From positions 1 to 64,000 of the forward strand of contig JACMNQ010000010.1 of NCBI GenBank assembly GCA_014378465.1: a stretch of 64,000 nt of DNA, read 5' to 3'. Shown one piece after another: positions 27,805 through 38,544 of the stretch; the first letter of the stretch is position 1; every line of letters starts with the position of its first letter. The stretch comes from Oligoflexia bacterium. Its GTDB lineage: Bacteria > Bdellovibrionota > UBA1018. The position numbers and the translations under genes were made by a program. Under the pieces are notes generated by a model. It worked only from the letters and a program-made list of their open reading frames with translations. It did no database searches and was not told the DNA's origin.

Positions 27805-27828
27805 GACCTTCTGATCAAGAACCGGAAC

Positions 27829-28824
27829 TCAGACGTTGATGCCGTCGCGACGGTAGTCCGCGAGCTTGTTTCTGAGAGTGCGGATGGAAATCCCAAGCGC
27901 TTTGGCGGTATGGGTACGATTGCCGGAGTGATAGGTCAAGGCGGTCAGGATCACGCTCTTCTCGATGTCATTGAGAGTGTTGCCTGGCGCCCAGCCGGTG
28001 GAATCGAGCTTGGCCGCGGAATCGCCCGCAAGAATGTCGAAACTTGCGGCCGCGCCGCCCAGCTTTGCACTATGGCGACGCTCAATGTAGATGTCCTTTC
28101 CACAGACGAGGCCGTCGTGGGCGGTGATGATCGCACGTTCGATCACGTTTTCGAGTTCACGGATGTTGCCGGGCCAGGTGTGCATTTCAAGAATCTGAAG
28201 AGCTTCCGGAGTCATGCCGGAAAGAGTCTTGCCGTTATTTTCCGCGTACGAGTTCATGAAGTGCTCGGCGACGAGCTTCACGTCGCCCAGGCGTTCACGA
28301 AGTGGAGGCATGTTCAGATTGACCACGTTGAGGCGATAGAACAGGTCTTCTCTGAAAGTTCCGTCCTTCACGCAGTCAGACAGATTGCGGTTCGTGGTGG
28401 CAATGATGCGGACATCGACCGGGATCGGCTTGCGGCCACCGATGCGATCAACTTCGCCTTCCTGAATCACGCGCAGGAGTTTGGCCTGGAGGCGGATGTC
28501 CATTTCGGAAACTTCATCCAGAAGCAGGGTTCCGCCGTTCGCGAATTCGAACTTGCCGGCTTTGCTGCTGACCGCGCCGGTGAAAGCGCCTCGTTCGTAA
28601 CCGAAGAGTTCGGATTCCAGGAGATTCTCCGGAATGGCCGCGCAGTTGATGGCCACAAAAGGCTTGCCGGAACGATTGCTGCTGTTGTGAACGAGGCTCG
28701 CCATGAGCTCTTTTCCAGTGCCGCTTTCTCCCTGAATCAGAACAGTGGCCTTGCTCGCAGCCACGGTTTTCGCCAATTGAACCAATTCCTGCATTCTACG
28801 ATCCGACGTAATCATCTCACTCAT
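27829..28824 (-). CDS. Sigma-54-dependent activator (AAA+ plus Fis-type HTH), no receiver domain
   Basis: [34 protein letters not shown] (GAFTGA loop); C-terminal [31 protein letters not shown]. Confidence 0.93.
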   Translation of the reverse strand: MSEMITSDRRMQELVQLAKTVAASKATVLIQGESGTGKELMASLVHNSSNRSGKPFVAINCAAIPENLLESELFGYERGAFTGAVSSKAGKFEFANGGTLLLDEVSEMDIRLQAKLLRVIQEGEVDRIGGRKPIPVDVRIIATTNRNLSDCVKDGTFREDLFYRLNVVNLNMPPLRERLGDVKLVAEHFMNSYAENNGKTLSGMTPEALQILEMHTWPGNIRELENVIERAIITAHDGLVCGKDIYIERRHSAKLGGAAASFDILAGDSAAKLDSTGWAPGNTLNDIEKSVILTALTYHSGNRTHTAKALGISIRTLRNKLADYRRDGINV

Positions 28825-31790
28825 TTGCTACCGCCCTCCTTGGCAGTTTTAGAACCCGACTGACCCGCTCCCGCCAACGTTCTATTGGCGAGTTTCTTCC
28901 AAAAATCATCAACCTTGCTTTCGGCCAGCCTTTTCAGAATGACCTGAATCTCTTTCTTCTCTGCCCGATCCGGACCCGATTTTCCCAGAGTTCTTGCGTA
29001 TTCGTACAGAGCCTGGTTGCCGCCCAGGCCCGAATCAATCGCTTTTCCATAAGCATCCGCGGCTTCGCCCCAGTGCCCCTGCTTCGAGAGCAGTTCGCCT
29101 TCGGACATCAGCAGCTCTTCTGGAGCGGCCACTGATGAAACTCCCAGATGCGCTGCCGTGTCCGCTGCCGAATTCCGAAGCTCCGCGGTGAGCCTGATTT
29201 TCTGCAGTCTGCGCAGACCTTCGACCGCGAGTCCGATTTCGCCAGCCTGAGCCTGCAGGGTCGTGACCCAACTTTCAATTCTGGCCTTCTCCCCCTTCAA
29301 CGCCGAAGCGGGAAGAAGAAATTGTGCCTTTGCCGCATGACTGAGCGCTGAAGCGGCCGAACCGGTTCCCGCTGCCTTCATGTCCAGCAGTCCCAAAATG
29401 ATTTCACGCTCGTAGGAAAAAGGCGACTCCGCAATCACGTCCGCCATGCATTCTCTGATTTTCTGTTCGACCTTCACACCAGATCGCATCCAGAGTGCTT
29501 TGCCTTCGGTGAATCGTTCTTCAGATTTCTTCAAGCGAAGATCGAGATCCTGATTGTGCTCCGAAGCCAGGCCGCGTTCACTGCCCATCTGTTTCTGGTG
29601 ATCCTTGAATTCGTCGGAAATTTTCTGAGCCACGCTTCCAAGGCCGAGATCACTGGCGGCCTGAGAGAGCTTGAGGAGGTAATCCGGGGACAGGGATGCT
29701 TCCGTGCCGGCTTCCGGAACGCCGATGAGTTTCGGAATGGATCTTGCCTTCTGGTCGTAGAAACTGAGCGCTTCGTACTTCTTGCCCTGATCCAGCAGAG
29801 ACATCAGCGTGTTTCTGAAAAGATGCCGCAGGATCTGACCGATGGTTTCGCGGGCCGAAGCGTTGGAAGCTTTTTCGAATTCCTGAATTGCGACATCGAC
29901 TGCATTGAGCGAATCCCCGAACGCGATCAGTGTTCTGATACGGCTGAGCGCACGGAAGTCGTTATAGTGCTTCGTATCGACTTCCTCCTTGGGATCAAAT
30001 TTTTCCGCTTCCTCGGTGAAAAAGCTCTTTGCAGTTCCGAGATCAAAACCACCGTGATCCGCACACTGTGCCAGACGTGCCCGTGCGAGCGTCGCTCCCG
30101 GACTGAACGGAAAGCCGTTGATCGTCTGATAGAACCACTTGCGAGATTCAAGGGCGGCCTGAGCGCCCTCTCTTCTGCCCGTGATTTCGGCCAACCTCAG
30201 AGTCGCTCTCCAGCCAGCGGGATTCCCCGCGTAGTCCTTCAGAAACTCCGTGAAAGCCGTCTCGGCCCGATCGTTCTGTCCGAGCCAGTAGAGGGCTTCA
30301 GCACGATTCAGGTGAATCGACGGAAACTTCCTGGCTTCTCCCCTGAATCCCGCCATCGCCTGGTAATAGGAGGCAAGTGCGCGGTCGTACTGGGAGCGAC
30401 TCATGAAGATGTCACCCAGCCGCAGGGCGCCTTCGGCTTTGTAGCGGGCTTCCGGAGCGTTGGCGGCGATCCACTGGTATTCCTTCGCCGCGCGGTCACC
30501 CTGCTTGAGCGCGTACAGTTCTTCAGCTGCCGCCATGTGAAAGACCCAGTTCAGGCGATGAGTCGGATACCGATTCATCAGCCAGAGGTAACTTTCGAGG
30601 GTCGCGAGGTGGGAACCTTCAAGACGCTTCTGGTTCGCGAGGTAGAGAGCGGAATGCAGAGAAATCGCGGAACCCGAATACTGGGTTTTGATTTCTTCCA
30701 GCATCTGGAGTCCGGCGTCCCTGAACGACTTCTCGGTGGTTCCAAGCTTCAGGAGACTGTTCGCTCTCAGAAATTTCATTTCTTTCTGGTAGGCCGACTT
30801 TGGCTGCTCAGCCGTGAAGAAGTCGAGCGTCTTCAGCACGAGTGCGAATTTGCCCTTGCGATAGAGATCCAGCGCCAGACGAACGAAACGCGCTTCTTCG
30901 GCCCGGCTGGTGGCTCGAGCGAAGTTTTCCGTGTCCGCGGACTCTTCGGAATCAGCCCCCTCGACTTCGGCCGCTTTCTCCGTCGGCGGTTCATAATAGG
31001 AGTAGTTGGCATCGGGAGTCGTGGCTGCAAACCATTTGTCAAAATCAAACGCTTCATGAAGCGGGTTGAAAGCAAGAAAGATATCCTTGTCTTCGCTCAG
31101 GGGCTGTTCACAGAACTTCTGGATGTTCAGCGCATCAGCCTTGGCTTTTTCGCTGGCGATCTTGCGGTCCGTGCGACGCTTGATCTGATCTCCCTGATCT
31201 TTCTGATGGGCGGCTGTCAATTCATGCTTGCGGAGTTCGCGCAGCTCAGAGACGGTCGGACCCGCTTTGGGCCAGAAGTCGACGATGAAGCGCGCTGGAG
31301 ATTTCTCCCGGTACTCAAAGCGCTCCATCCTGGGATGGGCCGGGGCCTGATCCCCTTTGGGGAACTTCCACTTTCCGACCACCTTCAGGCCCGCACCGGA
31401 TTCCTGGAATCGCACTTCAGCCAGACGAGCATCCTTCAGGGTGGGCAGAATCTGGGAAAGCCAGGCTGACTCCTGGCCAATCGGAGCACCCAGGTCCGCG
31501 AGGCTGGAGCCTTTGAGAAACAGTTCGAAACCGTCGCCAGTCTCCTTCCACTGAGAATCGACTCCCAGATCGACCGCGAGGACAAGACGGCTATGAGTCT
31601 TGAAAGTGAGGAGCTGGATGGACTGTGTGGAATTTTCAGCCGCGTGAGCCCGAGGAGTGTCAGAAAGGGTCCCCAAAAGGACACCGGCGGCAGTTCCGAA
31701 AGCCACAGGGCCGGCAACGGACAATGACTGTCCAGCGAGTGCCGTCACCGAGACCGCTACGAGAATGATGGAATCTGACTTAAGTTTCAA
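28821..31790 (-). CDS. Large exported TPR-repeat protein with an N-terminal AMIN-like region
   Basis: Signal peptide; multiple TPR-like helices ([53 protein letters not shown]). Confidence 0.8.
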   Translation of the reverse strand: MKLKSDSIILVAVSVTALAGQSLSVAGPVAFGTAAGVLLGTLSDTPRAHAAENSTQSIQLLTFKTHSRLVLAVDLGVDSQWKETGDGFELFLKGSSLADLGAPIGQESAWLSQILPTLKDARLAEVRFQESGAGLKVVGKWKFPKGDQAPAHPRMERFEYREKSPARFIVDFWPKAGPTVSELRELRKHELTAAHQKDQGDQIKRRTDRKIASEKAKADALNIQKFCEQPLSEDKDIFLAFNPLHEAFDFDKWFAATTPDANYSYYEPPTEKAAEVEGADSEESADTENFARATSRAEEARFVRLALDLYRKGKFALVLKTLDFFTAEQPKSAYQKEMKFLRANSLLKLGTTEKSFRDAGLQMLEEIKTQYSGSAISLHSALYLANQKRLEGSHLATLESYLWLMNRYPTHRLNWVFHMAAAEELYALKQGDRAAKEYQWIAANAPEARYKAEGALRLGDIFMSRSQYDRALASYYQAMAGFRGEARKFPSIHLNRAEALYWLGQNDRAETAFTEFLKDYAGNPAGWRATLRLAEITGRREGAQAALESRKWFYQTINGFPFSPGATLARARLAQCADHGGFDLGTAKSFFTEEAEKFDPKEEVDTKHYNDFRALSRIRTLIAFGDSLNAVDVAIQEFEKASNASARETIGQILRHLFRNTLMSLLDQGKKYEALSFYDQKARSIPKLIGVPEAGTEASLSPDYLLKLSQAASDLGLGSVAQKISDEFKDHQKQMGSERGLASEHNQDLDLRLKKSEERFTEGKALWMRSGVKVEQKIRECMADVIAESPFSYEREIILGLLDMKAAGTGSAASALSHAAKAQFLLPASALKGEKARIESWVTTLQAQAGEIGLAVEGLRRLQKIRLTAELRNSAADTAAHLGVSSVAAPEELLMSEGELLSKQGHWGEAADAYGKAIDSGLGGNQALYEYARTLGKSGPDRAEKKEIQVILKRLAESKVDDFWKKLANRTLAGAGQSGSKTAKEGGSK

Positions 31791-31875
31791 ATGAGCATCC
31801 TGCTCTACACGGTTCGATCAGTTCACTTTGCCTTGCTCCCGTCCTCATGACGAGGGCTCGACGCTACAAGACAAA

Positions 31876-31890
31876 GCAAGTGCAGTGCCA
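31876..31890 (-). promoter_or_regulatory. Sigma-54 (-24/-12) promoter of the TPR-activator operon
   Basis: Minus strand TGGCAC-TGCAC-TTGC, an exact consensus match, about 85 nt upstream of the CDS. Confidence 0.82.
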
Positions 31891-32188
31891 AACGCACGAT
31901 TTAATTTTCGAGGGCTGGGAATTCCCGCCAGGAGCGTCGTTTCAACCGGCAGAAGTTTCCGATGATGTTCATCTTTTACCTACTACTCGGTGAATGCCGC
32001 CCTCCACATTTCTGCCGATCCCGAAATCACCGTGGGCAAAAGAAACCTACAACTTTTTGACCCACCGTCAGGAAGACTACGGTTTCCGCCCGTTGTTTGA
32101 CGATCTCGAGCTCGATTCGACTTCTCAACGGGAGCTTTTTATTTTGTCCCCAATTCAATGAGGCTGAGCTACATTCAGAGGCATCACC

Positions 32189-32806
32189 ATGATCAGAACC
32201 GGATTCTCTCACTCTTCACTGCGTTTTCTGCCTCGCCTTGCTCTGGCGCTTCTGAGCGTGAGCTCTCTGACCCAATTGACCGCCTGTGGTCTGTTGGTCG
32301 GAAACATCAAGCCTGTCGACGAGAAGAACAAAGACTACCGGGTCATGGATCTTGCCAAGGCCAATCCGGACTGGAAGCGCCTTGAGCCGGTCGTGTCTGC
32401 CAATCCCGATGAGCAGAGCGATGTGAAAAAGAACAAGGAAGCCTTCGCGGCCGAGACTTCCGACGTTTCATTCCAATCCGAAAAGACCGCCTCAATCATC
32501 TCGATGAATACGGCATGCCGTGAACGCCGGGCGGACGATAGCAATCTGAAGGCGATTTCCAACCAGCTTCTGCTTGGCATTGCTGACGTCACTCAGCGGG
32601 ATGAGAAGCAGATCCAGATTCAGGGAGTTCCCGCACTGGAGACGACCATTCGCGGCAAGCTCAATGGTGAGCCGATGGCTCTGAAGACGCTGGTCGTCCA
32701 TCAGGACATCTGTGTCTACGACCTGATGTATATTGCCCGGCCAGAGCATTTCGACGCACAAGTGGCCGACTTCGACCGCTTTGCCTCTTCACTGCGACTC
32801 AAGTGA
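32189..32806 (+). CDS. Predicted lipoprotein of unknown function upstream of the MCE transporter genes
   Basis: N-terminal signal with lipobox-like LTAC. Confidence 0.7.
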   Translation: MIRTGFSHSSLRFLPRLALALLSVSSLTQLTACGLLVGNIKPVDEKNKDYRVMDLAKANPDWKRLEPVVSANPDEQSDVKKNKEAFAAETSDVSFQSEKTASIISMNTACRERRADDSNLKAISNQLLLGIADVTQRDEKQIQIQGVPALETTIRGKLNGEPMALKTLVVHQDICVYDLMYIARPEHFDAQVADFDRFASSLRLK

Positions 32807-32916
32807 ACTCAATCTTCTCGAATTGTCCTGCTTGCGTGCAGTTTTTGCACTGTGGCCGGCATGCGTTCGGATAATCCTCGCCCATTCGAGCCCACTTGAG
32901 TTAAATTGAAGGAAAT

Positions 32917-33696
32917 ATGAGCCAGGCACCCGCTACCAATTTTTCACTCATCCGGTTCCTCGGGGGTTTCGGCCTGCTTTGTGGGCAGATCTTTCGCGAA
33001 GCGATCCGCCCTCCCTACTACTTTGGCCTGATTCTCGAACAGATCTACGCAATCGGCGTTGAGTCCTTCATTCTCGTTGCAGTCACTGGACTGGCCACTG
33101 GATCAGTCATGGCCCTTCAGTTTGGCTTCGGTCTCGCCAAATTCGGCGGCACCCTTTATGTCCCCCGCATCGCCGCACTGGCCATCCTGCGTGAAATGGG
33201 GCCCGTTTTCACCAGTCTGCTGGTTGCAGGACGAATCGGCTCAGGGATCGCTTCTGAAGTTGCCTCAATGAAAGTCACTCAGCAGATCGACGCAATCCGC
33301 GCGCTGGGCACCAGTCCCGTGAAGAGAATCGTCATCCCCCGCCTGATCGCCGCCATGATCGCGCTCCCCATTCTGACTCTCTTCGCCGATTACATCGGCC
33401 TTTTCGGAGCGATGCTGACTTCGAAGGCTGAACTCGGGATCAGCCATGACTACTTCATCGCGAAGGTCATCGAAACCTTGCGCATGTATGACCTCTGGAC
33501 CGGCATGGCCAAGACTTCGGTCTTCGCTTTCTTCATTTCGATCACAGCCTGCTGGAAAGGCCTCAATACCGAAGGCGGAACTCGCGGCGTGGGCAATACC
33601 ACCACCTGGGTTGTGGTCACTTCGAGCATCTTCATCATGATCAGTGATTTTTTTCTCACCAAACTCTTCATTCTCACGGTGTATCCCAAAGTATGA
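32917..33696 (+). CDS. mlaE: MlaE-family lipid ABC transporter permease
   Basis: VAVTGLATGSVMALQFGFGLAKFGGTLYVPRIAALAILREMGPVFTSLLVAGRIGSGIASEVASMKVTQQIDAIRALG. Confidence 0.95.
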   Translation: MSQAPATNFSLIRFLGGFGLLCGQIFREAIRPPYYFGLILEQIYAIGVESFILVAVTGLATGSVMALQFGFGLAKFGGTLYVPRIAALAILREMGPVFTSLLVAGRIGSGIASEVASMKVTQQIDAIRALGTSPVKRIVIPRLIAAMIALPILTLFADYIGLFGAMLTSKAELGISHDYFIAKVIETLRMYDLWTGMAKTSVFAFFISITACWKGLNTEGGTRGVGNTTTWVVVTSSIFIMISDFFLTKLFILTVYPKV

Positions 33697-34487
33697 AAGC
33701 CACCTCCGCTTCATCAGCCGCATCAGCCCCGTCTTCGAAGTCGGACTCGCAGGTCGCTCTCGAACTGAAGGACATTCACAAGGCTTTCGGTGAAAAGATC
33801 GTTCACGAAGGTGTGAGCTTTCAACTGAAAAAAGGCGAGATTCTTTCGCTTTTTGGCGGCTCCGGCACCGGCAAGAGCGTGGTGCTCAGATCCATCATTG
33901 GACTCGAGAAGCCTGACAGCGGCGAGATTCTGTTCGAAGGCAAGGACCTGACGAAGCTGACCGAGCGGGAAATGGTTTCGTTCCGCACCAAGATCGCCTA
34001 TGTCTTTCAGGGCGGGGCGCTTTTCGATTCCCTGACGGTGGAGGAAAACCTCTCTTACCCGCTCAAGGAGCACACGAGACTCAAGCCGGCCGAGATCAGA
34101 AAGAAAGTCGACGAGATGCTGGAACTGATCGACATGAAGGACAGCAATGACCTTCTGCCGGATGCACTTTCAGGCGGCATGCAGAAGCGCGCGGGCCTCG
34201 CACGCGCCATCATTCTTGAACCCGCGGTCATCCTCTTCGACGAGCCTACGGCGGGTCTGGACCCGGTCAACACTCACCGGCTTCTCGACAACATCAAACG
34301 TCTGAAGGAAAAAGGCATCACGGGCATTTTCGTCACCCACGACATCCCCGCAGCTTTCGAAATTTCGGACCGCATCGCGATCCTCGTCAAAGGCAAGATT
34401 CACGTCATTGACACGGTAGAAAACATCAAAGCATCTCAGGACCCACTCGTGCAGTCCTTTGTCAGTGGAGCAATGAACAACTCATGA
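33693..34487 (+). CDS. mlaF: MlaF-family ABC transporter ATP-binding protein
   Basis: GGSGTGKSVVLRSIIGLEKPDSGEI; LSGGMQKRAGLARAIILEPAVILFDEPTAGLDPV. Confidence 0.95.
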   Translation: MKATSASSAASAPSSKSDSQVALELKDIHKAFGEKIVHEGVSFQLKKGEILSLFGGSGTGKSVVLRSIIGLEKPDSGEILFEGKDLTKLTEREMVSFRTKIAYVFQGGALFDSLTVEENLSYPLKEHTRLKPAEIRKKVDEMLELIDMKDSNDLLPDALSGGMQKRAGLARAIILEPAVILFDEPTAGLDPVNTHRLLDNIKRLKEKGITGIFVTHDIPAAFEISDRIAILVKGKIHVIDTVENIKASQDPLVQSFVSGAMNNS

Positions 34488-35293
34488 AGAAGAAAATGGA
34501 CAAGGATCTCAAAGTAGGAATCTTCGTCACCCTGGGCCTTGTCCTGGTGCTGGGTGCGCTTCTCACGCTGGGTGGAGCGAACAATGTCTTCACACGCCAG
34601 AACAACTACACGACTCACTTCAAATCCACGCAGGGCCTGATTGCCGGCGCTAAAGTGGTGCTTTCCGGTGTCCCGGTCGGAACCATCAAGGACGTGGATT
34701 ACGATGCCAAGGACAAGAACGTCAAAGTGACCTTCTCCGTGGCCCGCAAATACGCGCAGTATATGAAACAGGGAACGATCGTCGAGATCCTCACGCAGGG
34801 CGTGCTGGGTGACAAATTCATTTCCATCGACGCGACTCAGGCCGAGGGCGAAGAGATCGCGGATGGTTCCGAAGTTCCGACACGTGCTTCTGATGATCTG
34901 GCTCAGATCATCCCAAAAGCGGATCAGCTGATGACTTCCCTCAACAGCATCGCCGTCAACCTCGACAAAATTCTCAAGAATTTTGACAAGGGTGGACGCA
35001 GTGACACTTTCTTTCAAGGCATGACTACCACCGCAAAGAACATGGCTCAGGTCTCCGACAAGCTCAACCGACAGCTCGACGGCATGCAGTTGCCCAGGAT
35101 CTCCAAGGAGCTCAGCTCCATCATGGAAAAGGTCAACAATGGGACCGGCACTGTGGGAGCCCTGATCAATGATCCGAGCCTTTACAACGACTTCAGAGCC
35201 TTGGTCGGCGGCGCCAACCGAAACCGGATCATGCGCAATTTGGTTCGCAAAACCGTCAAAGATGGCGAAACTGCTGAAGAACCCAAAAAGTAG
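34484..35293 (+). CDS. mlaD: MlaD/MCE-domain substrate-binding protein
   Basis: DLKVGIFVTLGLVLVLGALLTLGG...THFKSTQGLIAGAKVVLSGVPVGTIKDVDYD. Confidence 0.93.
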   Translation: MKKKMDKDLKVGIFVTLGLVLVLGALLTLGGANNVFTRQNNYTTHFKSTQGLIAGAKVVLSGVPVGTIKDVDYDAKDKNVKVTFSVARKYAQYMKQGTIVEILTQGVLGDKFISIDATQAEGEEIADGSEVPTRASDDLAQIIPKADQLMTSLNSIAVNLDKILKNFDKGGRSDTFFQGMTTTAKNMAQVSDKLNRQLDGMQLPRISKELSSIMEKVNNGTGTVGALINDPSLYNDFRALVGGANRNRIMRNLVRKTVKDGETAEEPKK

Positions 35294-35310
35294 ACTAATT
35301 CAATCAACCA

Positions 35311-35339
35311 TTGACATGGGCTGTCAGATAGCATAAAAA
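35311..35339 (+). promoter_or_regulatory. Sigma-70-type promoter for the phosphatase-like lipoprotein
   Basis: TTGACA-N17-TAAAAA about 50 nt upstream of the ATG. Confidence 0.6.
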
Positions 35340-35389
35340 GCCGCTTGAATGGAGGATCTACTCTCATCCATTCGGAAACCGAGTTTTTT

Positions 35390-37441
35390 ATGAAATTCAA
35401 AACGGCCTCGCTGCTCTCGCTCATCCCCGTGATTCTCACCGCCTGCGCCGTGAGAACGGAAATTCAGAAAGGCGCTTTCGGCGCCCAGGCTGGAGTCATG
35501 ACTGGAAAGCGTTCCGGAGAACCGGCTGCTGGCATCAGTCCAAGCACCAGCGTCTCCTCTGATTCAGCTGCAGACCAGCCCCCCCCTCCTCCTGTTTCCG
35601 ATGGAGCCGGTGCTGAACCCCAGTGGAATGTGATTTTTCTCACGCTGGACGGCGTGCGCTACCAGGAGTTCTTCGAACGCCCGGGCCACCTCAGGAAATT
35701 CTTTCTCGCCAAAAAACCTCAGGTGGGTTTTCCAAAGCTCTGGGAAACCGTAGCGCAGGATATTCACAACCAGCTCTGGATCTACGGCGATCCGGCCAAC
35801 AACGAGGGCATGAAAATTTCCAATCCCTGGGCGATCAGTCTGCCCGGATATCAGAGTATTTTTGCCGGCGAAAGCCAGGGCACTCTGTGCAAGAACAACG
35901 GCTGTCCTCAGATCACCGCCGACACGTTTCCTGAACGCCTGATTCGCGAAGGTTTCGAGCGCAAGGACGTCGCCAGCATCGCTTCCTGGGAAGGCATCGC
36001 CAAAGCGGTCGAATCTCATCCCGGCACGATCTTTTCCAACTTCTCCCGTCAGCCTCTGAATGAGCCCGAGTATTCGGATCTCAATGATGCAGTTGCCGCC
36101 GACCCGACTCCCTGGCCCGGCTCCCGGTACGACAAGTACACCGGTGTTTACGCTTTGAGATACATCCAGAAGAACCATCCCCGCTTCATACACATCGGTT
36201 TTGATGATTCAGACGAATACGGTCATCGAAAGGATTACGAAAGCTACGTCAAGTCACTCAATCAGTACGACGACTACATTCAGGAACTGATGAAAATGCT
36301 CCATGAGAGCGGCGCTTATGGTTCACACACTGCACTCGTGATCACGACCGATCACGGCCGCGGAACCGGTCCCTTCTGGATCACGCATTCGAAGGAACTG
36401 ATTTCGGCTCATCAGAGCTGGGCTGTCGTGAAGATGCCCGCCGCCTACCTTGGAGCTCAGAAATCCCGTGAAAAGAAATTCGAGCATGCAGATCTTCGAC
36501 CGACCTTTGAAACTCTGCTGGGCGTGGGCCCTCTCGAACGGAGAACCGGCAAGTTGCTCTATGAAAATCGCATCCCTGTCGAGATGGTCGAACGGCTCAG
36601 GGAATTGAGAAGCCAAACTCGCACCTGGACCTCATTCTGCGAAAATCCGGCAGGTGGTCAACCCTTCATGTCTCATGGCTCCTGCCCATTTGGAGACATG
36701 ACCCTTTTCGCAGGGATTTCGTGTCTTTCAGGTGAGAAGGCACGTTGCCAGGACGTCAAGAACGCGCAGGACTCGAGCGGTCGCTGGTGGAGATCTCCAG
36801 GCACATTGGGCCATGACGGCAAGGTCACGTTCAGTCGCGACCAGGGACTGGGAGTACTGGCTTATCTGATCGCCACCCATGACACGGAAGCCGCCCTTCG
36901 CTGGCAGCATTACATTCAGACGGAAGGCCACAAGCTCGTGCTCTGCAAACAGGGGCACGGAATCTGTGATATCGATCCGGGCTTCTACAACCTCATGTAC
37001 GCTGTCTGGGGAGAACTCGGACTCGACCGCACTTTCCTGATGGGACTCAGCCAGATCATTCCTCCCGGGCTGAAGTCGATCGAGACCCTGATTTCACCCA
37101 AAGGGTATCACCATCATCTGATCGGTGTGCACCTGATGATCCGTCAGCATCTGGCGCACGCTCACGATGAGTCCACTTTCGCGGGAGAACACCTCACTGC
37201 AAAGACCCTCGCCAAAGCAAACCCACTCAATCCCTTCTTCAAATACCTGAGGGACGGCCCCACTCAGGAAGCCGCCCAGCTCGTGCTGGATCACTGCCCA
37301 CGACAGAGGCTGAAACCGGCCGAAGAAATGGACTGGTCCTGGCAGCGAAAAGATTTCGACAAGGCTTGGGAAAATGCTTCAGGACACGACTGCATCTTCA
37401 TGGTCAATCTGTTGATCGGTCCGGAAAGCTCCTCGCTCTGA
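35390..37441 (+). CDS. Lipoprotein of the alkaline phosphatase/sulfatase superfamily
   Basis: Lipobox LTAC; VIFLTLDGVRYQEFF; HIGFDDSDEYGHRKDYESYVKSLNQYDDYI; ALVITTDHGRGTG. Confidence 0.78.
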   Translation: MKFKTASLLSLIPVILTACAVRTEIQKGAFGAQAGVMTGKRSGEPAAGISPSTSVSSDSAADQPPPPPVSDGAGAEPQWNVIFLTLDGVRYQEFFERPGHLRKFFLAKKPQVGFPKLWETVAQDIHNQLWIYGDPANNEGMKISNPWAISLPGYQSIFAGESQGTLCKNNGCPQITADTFPERLIREGFERKDVASIASWEGIAKAVESHPGTIFSNFSRQPLNEPEYSDLNDAVAADPTPWPGSRYDKYTGVYALRYIQKNHPRFIHIGFDDSDEYGHRKDYESYVKSLNQYDDYIQELMKMLHESGAYGSHTALVITTDHGRGTGPFWITHSKELISAHQSWAVVKMPAAYLGAQKSREKKFEHADLRPTFETLLGVGPLERRTGKLLYENRIPVEMVERLRELRSQTRTWTSFCENPAGGQPFMSHGSCPFGDMTLFAGISCLSGEKARCQDVKNAQDSSGRWWRSPGTLGHDGKVTFSRDQGLGVLAYLIATHDTEAALRWQHYIQTEGHKLVLCKQGHGICDIDPGFYNLMYAVWGELGLDRTFLMGLSQIIPPGLKSIETLISPKGYHHHLIGVHLMIRQHLAHAHDESTFAGEHLTAKTLAKANPLNPFFKYLRDGPTQEAAQLVLDHCPRQRLKPAEEMDWSWQRKDFDKAWENASGHDCIFMVNLLIGPESSSL

Positions 37442-37491
37442 GTTTCGCCAGGCATATAGATTGCGTTCTTTCACTTGAAAGGAGATTTTTT

Positions 37492-38433
37492 ATGCCTGAG
37501 CAGAATTCATCACTCCCAAAGCCGCTTCCTTCCGTGGCGCCCATCACACCGATAGGCGCATCAGCGCAAGGAAATAGAAAGGCGGTGATTCAGCCGCCTT
37601 CCACATCCCCCATTGCTTCGAATTCATATTCATCTTCGAGGCTTCAGAACGTTGAAAACTCCTCCGTCAACTGGAGGGCGATCATTGCCGGTGTCTTCAT
37701 TTCTCTGCTCAGCTACGGCATCCTGATGAGTCTGGGGCTCGCCATCGGAGGCGCCAAGGCTCAGGGTTTCATCGCCGGCACCGATGATGCCAGCGGCTTC
37801 GGAATGGGAACTGGCATCTGGTTGGTGACCTCCGTTCTCATCTCACTTTTCATCGGCTCCTTTGCTGCGGGCAGAGCGTCCGGGCTGATCCCGATGCGCC
37901 TCGGAAGAACTCAGGGAGCGGTCATCGCTGCTCTCTTTTTCGGTATCCTGCTTTCCCAGATCGGAGGAGCGGTCGGGCTCCTCGGAAAAGGCCTGGGGTC
38001 CACCCTTGGGGCAGTAGGGGGCGCGGCTGGAAGTCTTGTGCAAAATGACCAGGTCCAGGGCATCGCCAATCGAGTCATTGGAAATTCGACGCTGCAGTCG
38101 CCTCCCGGTGTCGTGATCGAAGGTCTTGCGACTCGTCTGGTGCGGGGCGATTCCGAAGGTGCCGCCACTTATCTCTCTCAACAGACGGGCATCTCGCGAG
38201 CGGAAGCGGATCAGCGACTTCAATCCGTCAGATCAGATACGGACAGGATCGCCCGGGACGTGGGAACCAAAGCTGCCAAAGCGGTCTCCACTGCCGGCTG
38301 GACGCTCTTTGGAGCGTTGGTTCTGGGGCTGGGAGCCTCGGTACTCGGCGGGGGCTCAGGAGCGGGCTTCACGCTGAGAAAATCCATGAGTGATTCGGAC
38401 CGGCAAGCGGTGCGGATCAATCGGGCCGCGTGA
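37492..38433 (+). CDS. Conserved multi-TM membrane protein of unknown function
   Basis: NWRAIIAGVFISLLSYGILMSLGLAIGGA and Gly-rich TM segments; good Shine-Dalgarno AAAGGAG before MPEQN. Confidence 0.65.
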   Translation: MPEQNSSLPKPLPSVAPITPIGASAQGNRKAVIQPPSTSPIASNSYSSSRLQNVENSSVNWRAIIAGVFISLLSYGILMSLGLAIGGAKAQGFIAGTDDASGFGMGTGIWLVTSVLISLFIGSFAAGRASGLIPMRLGRTQGAVIAALFFGILLSQIGGAVGLLGKGLGSTLGAVGGAAGSLVQNDQVQGIANRVIGNSTLQSPPGVVIEGLATRLVRGDSEGAATYLSQQTGISRAEADQRLQSVRSDTDRIARDVGTKAAKAVSTAGWTLFGALVLGLGASVLGGGSGAGFTLRKSMSDSDRQAVRINRAA

Positions 38434-38436
38434 ACG

Positions 38437-38480
38437 AAAAAAAAGCCGGCTCTTCAGTCCATCTTGGACAAGGAGCCGGC
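38437..38480 (-). terminator. Rho-independent terminator of the second sigma-54 activator
   Basis: Minus strand GCCGGCTC-cttgtccaagatggactgaa-GAGCCGGC then TTTTTTTT. Confidence 0.88.
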
Positions 38481-38544
38481 CCTCAGTTCAAACGGCCATG
38501 AGACTGAAAGCTCTCAGGCCACAACGACTCTCAGGAACGAGAGA

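Noticed and set aside
29556-31469. 637-aa plus-strand ORF antisense to the TPR gene
   Set aside because: Fully opposite a plausible exported TPR protein with a sigma-54 promoter; no recognisable domain or Shine-Dalgarno.
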